64,000 nucleotides of DNA from Paenibacillus sp. FSL H7-0357 (GCF_000758525.1 NZ_CP009241.1:1054001-1118000); one strand, 5' to 3'. Counted from the first letter of the stretch, positions 1 through 8,841 are shown. Translations and numbers: made by a program. Notes: a model not told the origin generated them from the letters alone.

Positions 1-29
1 GATCACAAAATTCTGAGGGGGATGAAGCG

Positions 30-818
30 ATGAAGGCCAAGATTGAAATTTCAGGGGTAAGCAAGTGGTTCCGCCGTGACGGCAAAGAGATTATCGCCAT
101 GCAGGAAACGAATCTATCCATTGAAGAAGGAAGATTTGTCAGTATTATCGGTCCCAGCGGCTGCGGCAAATCTACTCTGTTCAACATTATTGCCGGACTG
201 ATGCCTCCATCAACCGGCCGTGTCCTGGCAGACGGTGAAGATATTATCGGGAAGACCGGACATGTCGGCTACATGCTGCAGAAGGATATGCTGCTGCCCT
301 GGAGGACCATTCTGGACAACATTATTCTCGGGATGGAAATCCGCGGAGTGCCGCGCAAAGAGGCGGTAGCCAGAGCCCAACCTTTGATGGACCGTTACGG
401 GCTGAAAGGCTTCGGCAGCCATCATCCTGCAGAGCTGTCGGGAGGCATGCGGCAGCGGGCAGCGCTGCTCCGCACGCTTCTGTATGACAGGGACATTATT
501 TTACTGGACGAGCCTTTCGGCGCGCTGGATGCCCAGACCAGGCTGACGATGCAGAACTGGCTGCTGGAAATTTGGGAGGACTTCAGAAAGACGGTATTAT
601 TCGTCACTCATGATATTGACGAGGCGATCTACCTGTCCGACGACATCTATGTATTCTCCGGCCGCCCGGGCAGAATTATTTCCAAGATTTCTGTGGACAT
701 GCCGCGTCCGAGACATAAAGAGGATACCGTATCGGCTTCTTTTATGGAGCTTAAAGCTCATCTGCTGGACCTGCTGTCCGGCGGCGGAAGCGAAGAGCCG
801 GCTGCACATATCTCGTAA
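30..818 (+). CDS. ABC transporter ATP-binding protein (TauB/SsuB-like)
   Basis: Cytoplasmic ATPase of an importer of the nitrate/sulfonate/taurine/hydroxymethylpyrimidine class. Visible are Walker A GPSGCGKST at residues 41-49, the signature LSGGMRQR, Walker B ILLLDEPFGALD and the H-loop VTHDIDEA. The length of 262 aa is normal for the family. The start is set by GAGGGGG about 8 nt upstream. It is followed by the permease and substrate-binding protein of the same importer. The substrate cannot be read from the ATPase; the downstream cysteine hydrolase suggests an amide, ureido or imide compound (inference). Confidence 0.93.
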   Translation: MKAKIEISGVSKWFRRDGKEIIAMQETNLSIEEGRFVSIIGPSGCGKSTLFNIIAGLMPPSTGRVLADGEDIIGKTGHVGYMLQKDMLLPWRTILDNIILGMEIRGVPRKEAVARAQPLMDRYGLKGFGSHHPAELSGGMRQRAALLRTLLYDRDIILLDEPFGALDAQTRLTMQNWLLEIWEDFRKTVLFVTHDIDEAIYLSDDIYVFSGRPGRIISKISVDMPRPRHKEDTVSASFMELKAHLLDLLSGGGSEEPAAHIS

Positions 819-825
819 GTATGCT

Positions 826-956
826 GCTTCCGAAGCGAGTTTTGTACAAAGAATACCAAGGAAGACTAACCTCACAAAACTTAAAGCATATGCTTCCGAA
901 GTGAGTTTTGTACGAAGAATATCGATGAAGACTAACCACACAAAACTTTTAGGGGG
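826..956 (+). repeat. Tandem 66-bp hairpin repeat carrying a ribosome binding site
   Basis: Two imperfect copies start with GCTTCCGAAG at 826 and 892, so the period is 66 bp. Each contains the inverted pair AGTTTTGT (838-845 and 904-911) and ACAAAACT (874-881 and 940-947), with 36 bp between arm starts in both copies. The second copy ends in AGGGGG (951-956), the ribosome site of the permease. A third, more diverged copy lies at 27262-27311, also just upstream of a gene. Confidence 0.75.
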
Positions 957-963
957 AAACAGG

Positions 964-1851
964 ATGGAAAGTGTGCAGAAGAAAGGGTATGTCATTCACA
1001 AGCTGGAGGCGTCCGGGAACAGCGCGGTGAAGCCGGACAAAAGGCAGGCGGAGCCGTTCATTCAGGACGAGGAGGCGGTGAAGCGCCGGACCGGCAGGAT
1101 TATCAGCATCGGGCGTCTCTCGGTAGCGCTGCTGGTTGTACTCTGCTGGGAGCTATTTACACGGATCGGCTGGATGGATTCCTACTATTGGAGCAGCCCG
1201 CTCCGCATCCTTAGCACGACCTGGACACAGATTACGGAGGGCACTTTGCTTGAGGATATTGCCTACACCTCAAGTTCCACCATTCTGGGGTTTATCGGTG
1301 GAACCCTGCTGGGCTCGCTGCTCGGTCTTTCCTTCTGGTGGTCGAAGAGGTTTGCCGGGATCAGCGAACCGTTCCTCATTCTGCTGAACGCAATGCCGAA
1401 GCTGGCGCTGGCCCCTGTGCTGGTGATTCTGCTGGGCATCGGGTTTTTCTCCAAGGTAGCGCTGGCTTTTGCCATGACGGTGGTGGTTGCGGCCTTGTCG
1501 GCACACAGCGGGGTGCAGAGTGTGGACAAGGATATGGAGAAGCTGATGTACTCGCTGGGCGCGAAACGCCATCAGGTCTTTACAAAAGTGGTCATTCCCT
1601 GGGCGATGCCCTGGATGATCAGCAGTCTGCGGATTAATATTGCACTTTCGCTGGCTGGAGCCATTGTAGGCGAATTTATTGCTTCCAGTCACGGGATTGG
1701 CCGGATGGTCATTTATGCCGGGACGATTCTTGATATCAACCTTGTTTGGGTGGGGGTAGTGGTCTTGTCGGTGTTGTCGATGGTCATGTATGCAGGAGTG
1801 GTGCTGCTGGAGAAGTGGCTGTCCAAAGGGTACGGAATGAAGAAGGCGTAA
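964..1851 (+). CDS. ABC transporter permease (SsuC/TauC-like)
   Basis: Membrane permease of the importer, about 295 aa. The ATG at 964 is chosen because AGGGGG lies 7 nt upstream and because the upstream in-frame open stretch is translated repeat sequence. A hydrophilic N-terminal arm precedes about six membrane helices. The EAA-type loop that contacts the ATPase is visible around SLGAKRHQVFTKVVIPWAMP. It lies between ATPase and binding-protein genes in the same orientation. Confidence 0.93.
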   Translation: MESVQKKGYVIHKLEASGNSAVKPDKRQAEPFIQDEEAVKRRTGRIISIGRLSVALLVVLCWELFTRIGWMDSYYWSSPLRILSTTWTQITEGTLLEDIAYTSSSTILGFIGGTLLGSLLGLSFWWSKRFAGISEPFLILLNAMPKLALAPVLVILLGIGFFSKVALAFAMTVVVAALSAHSGVQSVDKDMEKLMYSLGAKRHQVFTKVVIPWAMPWMISSLRINIALSLAGAIVGEFIASSHGIGRMVIYAGTILDINLVWVGVVVLSVLSMVMYAGVVLLEKWLSKGYGMKKA

Positions 1852-1894
1852 GGCGGATTGTTCTATTTCATAAGATAAAGGGGAGAAACAAATC

Positions 1895-2932
1895 ATGAAG
1901 TTGAAAAAAGTAAAGCTGTCCGCCGTCCTGCTGCTGGTCTCTTCCATAATTCTGCTTGCGGGCTGTAGTAATAAGGAAAGCGCCGAAGCCGCAGCCGGCA
2001 AGGAAGGTCTAAAGAAGCTTGTGATTGCCGAACCTCTGCATTATACAGGTTATCTGCCGCTGTATGTGGCGCAGCGCGAAGGGTATTTTGCGGAAGAAGG
2101 GCTTGAGGTTGAAATGCTGCAGGCTACCGGCGGCACGCATGTGACTTCGGTGGTCAGCGGGGATGCCTGGGGCGTTATCGGCGGTCCGGAATCCAATGCG
2201 CTGGCGAATACCGGCAATTCGGACCCGATTATTTCGGTAAGCAATGTCGTCAACCGTGCCAATGTGTATTTGATGGCGAAGAAAGGGACGGCTCCGGCAG
2301 GAAGCTCCGATGAAGAGCTAAAGGCCTTTCTTCAGGACAAAAAAATCAACGCCGGACGGCATGGCGGAACGCCGAACCTGCTGACCCAGTATTTGCTGCT
2401 GGAGCTGGGGCTTGATCCGCAGAAGGATGTACGTCTGCTGGAACCGGCGGACGGCTCAACCGTTGTGGCTATGGTTCAGCAGGGTGCGGCGGACATTGCG
2501 AACGGTGCCGAGCCGCAGATCAGCGACGGAATGGATAAAGGCGTGTGGGACGAGCCATTTTATAAATTCCATGATATGGGCGATTATGCGTATTCCGTAT
2601 TGAGCGTGAAGAAATCTACCCTTGAGAAGGACCCGGAAACGGTGCAGAAGGCGGTGAACGCCGTGGTCAAAGCCTTAAAGGCTATCCAGGAGGACAAGAC
2701 GATGGCGATGAAAGTGCTGAAGGCCGAATTCCCGACCCTTTCGGATACGGCGGCGCAGGCGGCACTTGACCGCGCTTATGAAGACCAGCTCTGGAGTCCG
2801 GACGGAATCATCTCGGAGGAAGCGCTGGACAAGGATATGAATGTAATGATCAAGACCGGGATTTATAAAGGCGAATATACGTATGACGGGCTTGTCGATA
2901 TGCAGTTTGTAAAGAAGTCCGCAGAGAAGTAA
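1895..2932 (+). CDS. ABC transporter substrate-binding lipoprotein (NMT1/THI5-like)
   Basis: Extracytoplasmic solute receptor tethered by lipid. The lipobox LLAGC places the modified cysteine at residue 24. The mature protein has the NMT1/TauA-type opening LHYTGYLPLYVAQREGYFAEEGL and continues as a type-2 periplasmic-binding fold. The start ATG follows AAGGGGAG. The family binds thiamine precursors, sulfonates, nitrate or other small organics; the sequence alone does not decide which. It is the third gene of the importer operon, 29 nt before the hydrolase. Confidence 0.92.
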   Translation: MKLKKVKLSAVLLLVSSIILLAGCSNKESAEAAAGKEGLKKLVIAEPLHYTGYLPLYVAQREGYFAEEGLEVEMLQATGGTHVTSVVSGDAWGVIGGPESNALANTGNSDPIISVSNVVNRANVYLMAKKGTAPAGSSDEELKAFLQDKKINAGRHGGTPNLLTQYLLLELGLDPQKDVRLLEPADGSTVVAMVQQGAADIANGAEPQISDGMDKGVWDEPFYKFHDMGDYAYSVLSVKKSTLEKDPETVQKAVNAVVKALKAIQEDKTMAMKVLKAEFPTLSDTAAQAALDRAYEDQLWSPDGIISEEALDKDMNVMIKTGIYKGEYTYDGLVDMQFVKKSAEK

Positions 2933-2967
2933 GCGCCGCATGGCCTTCAAAAACTAAAGAGGTGACG

Positions 2968-3609
2968 ATGATGGAGTTGACAGCAGATTTGATTATGCCG
3001 GATCGGACGGCTTTGGTCATAGTAGATGTGCAGAATGATTACTGCCACCCGGATGGTGCGCTTGTCGCAGGCGGAAACGATGTGGCTGGTGTAAAGGCGA
3101 TGATGCCGCGGCTGCATTCGCTGATTGATGCGGCCAGAGCGCACGGGGTTCCCGTTATTTTTATCCAGACCTTTCATGAAAAAGCGACCGACTCTCCTGT
3201 GTGGGTTTCGCGTTCCGGGCGGGGTTCGCTCGGAGTCTGCCGCAAGGGGAGCTGGGGGGCCGGGTTTTATGAGGTGGCTCCGCTCCCTGAGGAGATTGTG
3301 GTCAACAAACACCGGTACAGCGCGTTTATTAATACCCGACTCGATTCTGTGCTGCGCTCGCTGCGGATCGAGACGCTTATCATGACAGGGGTAAGCACCA
3401 ATGTATGCGTGGAATCGACGGCACGGGACGGTTTTATGCTGGATTATCATATCGTGCTGGCGGAGGACGCCTGTGCCTCCTATTCCCGGGCGGCGCATGA
3501 GATGACGCTGGAGAACATGAAGGGCTATTTCGGGGTAGTCGCTTCAGTCGCGGAAGTCGAGGAGAACTGGAACATCTGGCATCAATCTGCGCTGCAAAAC
3601 GCGCTATGA
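2968..3609 (+). CDS. Isochorismatase-family cysteine hydrolase (RutB-like)
   Basis: Cytoplasmic cysteine hydrolase with the D-K-C triad visible as VDVQND, VVNKHRYSAF and STNVCVESTARDG. The stretch around the catalytic cysteine resembles ureidoacrylate amidohydrolase RutB and related carbamoyl or biuret hydrolases more than true isochorismatases. A GTG at 2962 overlaps the ribosome site AGAGG, so ATG 2968 or 2971 is the probable start. Position between an organic-solute importer and an MFS transporter suggests that it hydrolyses the imported compound (inference). Confidence 0.85.
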   Translation: MMELTADLIMPDRTALVIVDVQNDYCHPDGALVAGGNDVAGVKAMMPRLHSLIDAARAHGVPVIFIQTFHEKATDSPVWVSRSGRGSLGVCRKGSWGAGFYEVAPLPEEIVVNKHRYSAFINTRLDSVLRSLRIETLIMTGVSTNVCVESTARDGFMLDYHIVLAEDACASYSRAAHEMTLENMKGYFGVVASVAEVEENWNIWHQSALQNAL

Positions 3610-5063
3610 GTTTCTCAGCCACGACTTCTAAGCGGGTTGTAAACCCTTCAGCTGTTAAGATTGTCATCTGTCTCGGGGCGTTCCTGTCCAATCTTTCCGC
3701 CGGGATGTTCAATATCGCCCTGGTCGACATTTCGGCGGATCTGCGGATACCGGTAGCCTCTGCCCAGTGGGTGGTCAGTATTTATCTGCTGGTCATCTCC
3801 GTCCTGCTGCCCGTGATGGGCCGGCTGGGAGATAGGCTTGGCCGGCGGAAGGTGCATAACTTCGGTCTGTTCGCTTTTGCGGCGGGCGCACTGGGCTGCG
3901 CACTCGCTCCGAATGCGATAATGCTGCTGGGCTTCAGGGTGATTCAAGGCGTGGGTGCTTCCATGTACCAGGCAACAAATATGGCACTTATTGTCTCTGT
4001 ATTTCCCGCAGAGCAGCGGGGCCGGGCACTTGGGCTAATGAGTACCTTTGTGGCCGCAGGCTCCATGGCCGGGCCGGGGCTGGGAGGTTTCCTGATCCAG
4101 TGGTTCTCCTGGGAGAGCAACTTCTGGCTGCTTGCTGCAGTGGCAGGGGGTGTAGGGCTGCTTGCTGAGCGGCTGATCCCGCAGGATACCGAAACGGCTG
4201 GAGGGCGGCTCGATCTTGGCGGAGCCGTATGGTTTGCGGCCTGCCTATCCTCGCTGATGATTGCCCTCGATCTCGGCGGCCGCTCGTCCTTCCTGTCTCT
4301 GCCGGTGCTGCTGCTGTTCGCAGCTTCAGCCGTTACGGCCGCAGGCTTTGCGGCACATGCGCGCTCCTCCCGCAAGGGGAACACAGATGAAGCCGCGGCG
4401 ACTACTCAATCCCGCCGGTCTGCTGATAGCGGCTTTGGACTATTCGCTGACCGGAACTTTGCCGCCGGAATTGTCATTACGGTCATCACATACATGGCGG
4501 CATTCGCCGCACAGCTGGCTTTGCCTTCGCTGCTGCGGCTGTCCGGTGCAGAGCCTGCGCTGGTCGGCTTAATCATGATCGGGTACCCTCTCGCGCTTGT
4601 GGTGACAGCTCCTATAAGCGGGGGCTTCGCGGACCGCAAAGGTCCGCTCGGCATCCTCACGGCCGGGCTGCTGCTCATGAGCGTGACGCTGCTGGCGCTT
4701 GGTTTCGCTGCCCCTGCGCTTGGAGCCGGGGCGATGATTCTGCCGGTGGTACTGCTCGGCTGTTCGATGGGAATGGTGACTTCGCCCAATACCAGCATCG
4801 TCATGGGGCTGGCGAAGAAATCCCAGCTTGGCCGGGTCAGCAGCGTGCTGGCGCTGTCACGCAATATCGGAATGATGTTCGGAACAGCAGCGGGCGGTCT
4901 GGTTATTGGCGGCGGCACTTCCGGATCGGGAGGAGGAATGTACATGGCTGTGTTTCTGGTCTGTGCAGCGGGAGTGGGTATTTCCTGTATCTGGCTGCTA
5001 TATTCCCTTCGCCGCAGCAATAAGGACAAGGGAGTGGAGCAGCTGCCTTGGTCGCCGCGCTGA
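3606..5063 (+). CDS. MFS transporter (EmrB/QacA-like)
   Basis: Polytopic membrane transporter of 485 aa with MFS motif A (GRLGDRLGRRKVHNFG) after the second helix and a motif-C-like GPGLGGFLIQ. The ATG overlaps the hydrolase stop codon (ATGA), which indicates translational coupling; no strong separate ribosome site is seen. It closes the importer/hydrolase operon, so it may export a product or be an alternative carrier for the same compound. Drug export cannot be claimed from sequence. Confidence 0.88.
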   Translation: MSFSATTSKRVVNPSAVKIVICLGAFLSNLSAGMFNIALVDISADLRIPVASAQWVVSIYLLVISVLLPVMGRLGDRLGRRKVHNFGLFAFAAGALGCALAPNAIMLLGFRVIQGVGASMYQATNMALIVSVFPAEQRGRALGLMSTFVAAGSMAGPGLGGFLIQWFSWESNFWLLAAVAGGVGLLAERLIPQDTETAGGRLDLGGAVWFAACLSSLMIALDLGGRSSFLSLPVLLLFAASAVTAAGFAAHARSSRKGNTDEAAATTQSRRSADSGFGLFADRNFAAGIVITVITYMAAFAAQLALPSLLRLSGAEPALVGLIMIGYPLALVVTAPISGGFADRKGPLGILTAGLLLMSVTLLALGFAAPALGAGAMILPVVLLGCSMGMVTSPNTSIVMGLAKKSQLGRVSSVLALSRNIGMMFGTAAGGLVIGGGTSGSGGGMYMAVFLVCAAGVGISCIWLLYSLRRSNKDKGVEQLPWSPR

Positions 5064-5141
5064 AACCTGCCGTGTCTCCAAATATAATTGCCGGCTTAGC
5101 CTATCCGCTCAAAATCAGCCGGTTATGCCTTAACCCATGAA

Positions 5142-5168
5142 CCTTCGCCTTGGCAGGCGGAGGTTTTT
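5142..5168 (+). terminator. Intrinsic terminator of the importer/hydrolase/MFS operon
   Basis: CCTTCGCC (5142-5149) pairs with GGCGGAGG (5156-5163), one G-T wobble, followed by TTTTT. It lies about 80 nt after the MFS stop. Confidence 0.8.
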
Positions 5169-5310
5169 GGCCTGGAATCAGCGCAGCCAAGCTCAGTTCT
5201 ATTCCGCTCCGGATCATTCCATGCATTGCCAGGGAGTGGACTGTATGTTAGAATTAAATTACCAAGATTATGAAAAAGGTTCCTATAATCAAATGAAAAG
5301 GTGAAATGCT

Positions 5311-5544
5311 ATGAGCGATAATGCGATCAAAATTGGTGTCTCCAACAAAGACGGTCAACTCGGTTTCTTGTCTGGAAGAGGCGGTCTCCGGGAGGGAGCA
5401 GGCAGGAAAGGTATCGGGTGCACCAAAAAGGTATCCCTGACATTGCCGGAGGAGCTGTGGAACAAGCTTGAAGCAGATTGTACAGCTACAGCATTATCCC
5501 GCTCGGAAATGATCCGGAATATCATTACTGCTTATTATTCATAA
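5311..5544 (+). CDS. Small ribbon-helix-helix DNA-binding protein
   Basis: A 77-aa protein. The N-terminal part carries GGLREGAGRKG, a Gly/Arg-rich arm of the kind seen in phage and plasmid small proteins. The C-terminal half, KKVSLTLPEELWNKLEADC followed by SRSEMIRNIITAYY, fits a CopG/Arc-type strand-helix-helix. The start follows AAAAGGTGAAATGCT. It ends 29 nt before the DnaN paralogue and is probably co-transcribed; autoregulation of the pair would be typical of the fold but is not shown. Confidence 0.75.
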   Translation: MSDNAIKIGVSNKDGQLGFLSGRGGLREGAGRKGIGCTKKVSLTLPEELWNKLEADCTATALSRSEMIRNIITAYYS

Positions 5545-5573
5545 TCATTCACTACAAGGGACAGGTGAGGGCA

Positions 5574-6710
5574 ATGCTGGTCAATGTGACAAAGGAATCA
5601 CTGCTTCATGCTCTGCAGCATGTCCTTAAGGCTGTTGTTGCGAATAGCCCAAATCCAATTCTGTCAGGAATACATATTCAGGCTTATGAGAAGGCTCTGG
5701 TGTTCACGGCAAGCAATACAAGTATGACCATCCAGTACAGGGTTCCCGAGGATAAGGACTCGATGAATGTGCAAAGAACCGGCGGAATTGTGGTGCCGGC
5801 CCGTTATTTAAGTGAGATCATCCGCAGGCTTCATGCCGGGTGGATAGCTTTTGAGAGCGAAGAACCTTTTATCCTAAGCATCACTTCAGGCGATTCGCAT
5901 GTCCGGTTATGCGGTTTGGACCCTGCGGAATTCCCGCCTGTACACTCCCCTTCCACTGATGCTGAGCCTGCCTGCAAGTTTCAAATCCAAAATGACGTAT
6001 TGCGATCGGCGATAAGACAGGTGTGCGTGGCTGCCTCCACATCCGATTCCAGACCGGTACTGACGGGAGTTTCTTTTGAATTTACCGGGGAAAATCTCAG
6101 CCTGATGGCAACGGACGGAATCCGTTTTGCTTCCCGCACGCTGCATACCGGGTATAACATAAACAACGGAACGAATGTTATTGTGCCTGCTAAAAATATA
6201 AATGAAATCGTAAAGATGCTTAGCGACGACAAAGCCGCAACGGAAATTGCAGTGAGCCGACATCAAATCAGCTTCACGGCAAATGAGCTGCATGTACAGT
6301 CCGTCCTCATTGAGGGGGTCTTCCCCTCAGCCGTAAAAAATGTGATTCCACAATCCTGCAAATCTGAACTGCTCATTGGCCCCTATGGTTTCCTGCAAGC
6401 AGTTGAAAGGGTGTCCGTACTGGCAGGCGGAAACATCATTCGGCTTACAGCGGCTTCCGGCAAGCTGGTTTTATTATCCGGTACGTCGGACATAGGAGAG
6501 GTCCGGGACGAAATTAACCTGGAAGCCATGGAGGGGGATGACTTCACCATCGCGCTGAACGGCAGATTTTTGCTGGATATCCTGCGCTGCCTGGATAGCG
6601 GGTCCCTCAGAGTAAGATACACAGGGAAGGAAAGCCCGGTGGTCATCCTGACTACAGACCCGCTTTCGCCCGCGCTATTCCTGATCACTCCTGTAAGGAC
6701 CCATGATTGA
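5574..6710 (+). CDS. dnaN: DNA polymerase III beta subunit paralogue (second sliding clamp)
   Basis: A 378-aa clamp aligning over its whole length with Bacillus DnaN: NPILSGIHIQA, LTGVSFEF, ATDGIRFA in place of ATDSHRLA, VIVPAKNINEIVKML, and the C-terminal ALFLITPVRTHD corresponding to QLILPVRTY, which forms part of the client-binding pocket. The ATG at 5574 follows a weak AGGTGAGG site. The main dnaN normally sits beside dnaA at the origin. None of that context is here, and the partner is a ribbon-helix-helix gene, so this is an accessory clamp, possibly acquired. Confidence 0.88.
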   Translation: MLVNVTKESLLHALQHVLKAVVANSPNPILSGIHIQAYEKALVFTASNTSMTIQYRVPEDKDSMNVQRTGGIVVPARYLSEIIRRLHAGWIAFESEEPFILSITSGDSHVRLCGLDPAEFPPVHSPSTDAEPACKFQIQNDVLRSAIRQVCVAASTSDSRPVLTGVSFEFTGENLSLMATDGIRFASRTLHTGYNINNGTNVIVPAKNINEIVKMLSDDKAATEIAVSRHQISFTANELHVQSVLIEGVFPSAVKNVIPQSCKSELLIGPYGFLQAVERVSVLAGGNIIRLTAASGKLVLLSGTSDIGEVRDEINLEAMEGDDFTIALNGRFLLDILRCLDSGSLRVRYTGKESPVVILTTDPLSPALFLITPVRTHD

Positions 6711-6742
6711 GCCGCGTGCATAAACTTCATATCGCTGGCACC

Positions 6743-6774
6743 TTGACCTTGAAGTATACTTCAGGGTTTATGCT
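6743..6774 (+). promoter_or_regulatory. MerR-type promoter with long spacer and central dyad
   Basis: A TTGACC -35 (6743-6748) and TTATGC/TATGCT -10 (6768-6774) are separated by 19-20 bp, the spacing characteristic of MerR-activated promoters. The spacer contains the near-perfect dyad ACCTTGAAG-TATA-CTTCAGGGT. A MerR-family regulator is encoded downstream at 7676. Confidence 0.75.
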
Positions 6775-6804
6775 TTATCCGCAATCATTGCTGTTCTTCA
6801 GCTT

Positions 6805-7638
6805 ATGGTGAATGTCTGGTATCCGGTGGACCCGGAAGAGGCTGAGGGGAAGGTGAAGGAGCATTATCCTTCCGAGCTCGGAGAAGCTATCAGTCTGGTA
6901 TTTGGCCTGCCCAAGCAGCTGTTCAGTCATGTGACCGAAATTCCTACACATGTCGTCGATGGAGCGAAGCTGTCCGCAGCCGAGGCGAGCTATCCGGTTT
7001 TACTGTTCTCGCCGGGCATTCGTTCCACCCGGTTTCAGAGCATGACGGCCATCGAGGAACTGGTCAGCCACGGCTATATTGTAGTAGGGATGGATCATCC
7101 CTATACATCGGCTAAGGTCACATTCCCGGATGGACATTCGGTCTTCTATGAACCTGATCCCGAGTTTGATACCTCTGCAGAGCTTTATGAGTATAATGTC
7201 ACAGGAGTAGGTATTCGCGCAGCCGATGCCAGCTTTGTACTCGACACGCTTACGGAATGGAATGCGCAGGATCCGAACGGTTTGTTTCAGGGCAGACTGG
7301 ATCTGGACCGGACCGGAATATTCGGCCATTCCTATGGCGGGGCGACAACTGCGGAGGCGCTGGCACAGGACAAGCGGTTCAAGGCAGGCGTAAGTCTGGA
7401 AGGCGGATTCTGGGGGGAGGTTGCCTATACCGGATTGCAGCAGCCGTTTATGTACATGATGTCCGGAGGCACCGCTCAAAGTCTCGATCCGGTGCAAAAT
7501 ATTGATATTACGAGATCTTATGTGAGAGCCTTCTTCGATCAATATTTAAACAACAAACCGCAATCTCTTCTGGACGGGCCATCAGCCGATTCCCCCGAAG
7601 TGAAGTTTGATCAAGAGTATACCCGCAAGAGAATGTAA
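6805..7638 (+). pseudogene. PAF-acetylhydrolase-like alpha/beta hydrolase, damaged
   Basis: The open frame (277 aa) matches the catalytic part of platelet-activating-factor acetylhydrolase/dienelactone-type hydrolases: NVWYPVDP, LLFSPG, VVGMDHPY, and the nucleophile elbow GHSYGGAT. Full-length relatives are much longer, with N-terminal membrane segments and sequence before NVWYP; here the frame begins almost at that motif, without a ribosome site. The catalytic acid position reads SLEGGF rather than the usual LDG. The segment that normally holds the catalytic His (HxSFTD region) is missing between MMSGGTAQSLDP and the last helix. It is probably inactive and sits directly behind the MerR-type promoter. 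Confidence 0.6.
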
Positions 7639-7675
7639 TCAGCAGATAAAACTGAGAAGGCAGGGGGGAGCAGTC

Positions 7676-8071
7676 ATGGAGGGCATGACACGCGGAGAGC
7701 TGGCGAAATTATCCGGGGTAAGCATGGCAACCATTCGCTATTACGAGGATAGTGGCATCCTGCCTGTCCCCGGGCGGGTAGCAAATGGTTACCGGATTTA
7801 TACGGAGGATTATCTGGTGAAGATCAAGTTCATCAGGGATGCCAAATCCCTGGGGTATTCGCTGAAAGAAATCCGTGAAGTGCTGGGAATGCTCGGTCAA
7901 AAGATGGATGCCGAGACGCTGAAGGGACGGGTCCGCAATAAAATACTGGAAATCGATGAAAGAATTGCTGCAATGCGCTCCATTCAAAGCATGCTTGCAG
8001 GCCTGCTTGAGACGCCTCAGGAGGATATCCACAATTATTTGCAGTCGTTCCGCATTCACGATAAGGAATAG
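7676..8071 (+). CDS. MerR-family transcriptional regulator
   Basis: A 131-aa regulator starting at an ATG preceded by AGGGGGGAG. The N-terminal winged helix-turn-helix reads TRGELAKLSGVSMATIRYYE, then the wing NGYRIYTEDYLVKIKFIRDAKSLGYSLKEIREVL, then a dimerisation coiled coil. No cysteine cluster for metal binding is apparent. The MerR-type promoter at 6743 is the likely target, giving autoregulation through the damaged hydrolase gene. Its stop codon directly abuts the convergent thyX stop. Confidence 0.9.
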   Translation: MEGMTRGELAKLSGVSMATIRYYEDSGILPVPGRVANGYRIYTEDYLVKIKFIRDAKSLGYSLKEIREVLGMLGQKMDAETLKGRVRNKILEIDERIAAMRSIQSMLAGLLETPQEDIHNYLQSFRIHDKE

Positions 8072-8773
8072 TTATTTGGACAGCAGCTCGTCAATCGTCA
8101 CCGGGAACAATGCTTTCACAATCTCAAGTACGGCTTTGGCATAGTCCTGTATTTCCTTCTGGGCGTCATGCTCCAGCCGCTGATTCAGGAAATGCGCTAC
8201 GGATTGCAGCGAAGCCGTCCAATACCAGCGGACATAGAGTCCATAGGCAGGCAGAAACAGCCTTGCCTGTTCCGCGCAGATTCCGTCTGCCAGCGCAGCC
8301 TCATATTTCTGAATCCCCAAATCCACATAGTTCATGAGCTCCCGGGTATATTTCTCTCCAAGCTCCCAGGCTACGATATCGCCGCTGCCTTGTTTGGAGT
8401 TCGCGGGTGCGCTTCGCCATTGCCCGGCGGCAGGGGTATAAAAAGCGGGTTCTTCCGTAATATACCTGCGGCTTGATTCATTCCAGGCCTCCAGGCTGTC
8501 ACCGGTTCCTTCATAATGGGCCGAGCCGATGACGTATTTCCACCACTGTCTGGCGACCATAAGCGGAGCATAGATTTCATATTGGATCACGGCATGGCGG
8601 AAGGGGGAAGTATGTCCTTCTCTGGCCAGAAATTGAATGAGCCGCAGATCTTTTTCTGTGAGTGCATCCGACTGTTTGGCATAGGATACCCGCGCCGCAT
8701 TAACAACGGTGAGATCGGAACCCATATGATTCACCAGCCGGACATAACCTTTATCGAGAACATCAATATTCAA
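8072..8773 (-). CDS. thyX: FAD-dependent thymidylate synthase ThyX (variant motif)
   Basis: Makes dTMP from dUMP with reduced flavin. Family features are visible: NAARVSYAKQSD, HTSPFRHAVIQYEI, AWNESSRRYITEEP and EQARLFLPAYGLYVRWYWT. The usual ThyX signature RHRxxSxNExSxRY is altered: RQWWKYVIGS is followed by about a dozen extra residues before WNESSRRY. A TTG at 8773 is preferred as start because GGAGG lies 9 nt upstream; the alternative TTG at 8779 is only 3 nt away. No thymidylate synthase A gene is seen in this window. Confidence 0.88.
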   Translation of the reverse strand: MNIDVLDKGYVRLVNHMGSDLTVVNAARVSYAKQSDALTEKDLRLIQFLAREGHTSPFRHAVIQYEIYAPLMVARQWWKYVIGSAHYEGTGDSLEAWNESSRRYITEEPAFYTPAAGQWRSAPANSKQGSGDIVAWELGEKYTRELMNYVDLGIQKYEAALADGICAEQARLFLPAYGLYVRWYWTASLQSVAHFLNQRLEHDAQKEIQDYAKAVLEIVKALFPVTIDELLSK

Positions 8774-8841
8774 GAGCAATTACCTCCAATTTTTTTCTCT
8801 TATTCTTATTCCTCTGTGCAGGTGGCATTTCCTGCAAACAA

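Noticed and set aside
610..963. Upstream extension of the permease frame
   Set aside because: The in-frame extension translates the opposite-phase end of the ATPase gene and the tandem repeat; AGGGGG before ATG 964 gives a normal start.
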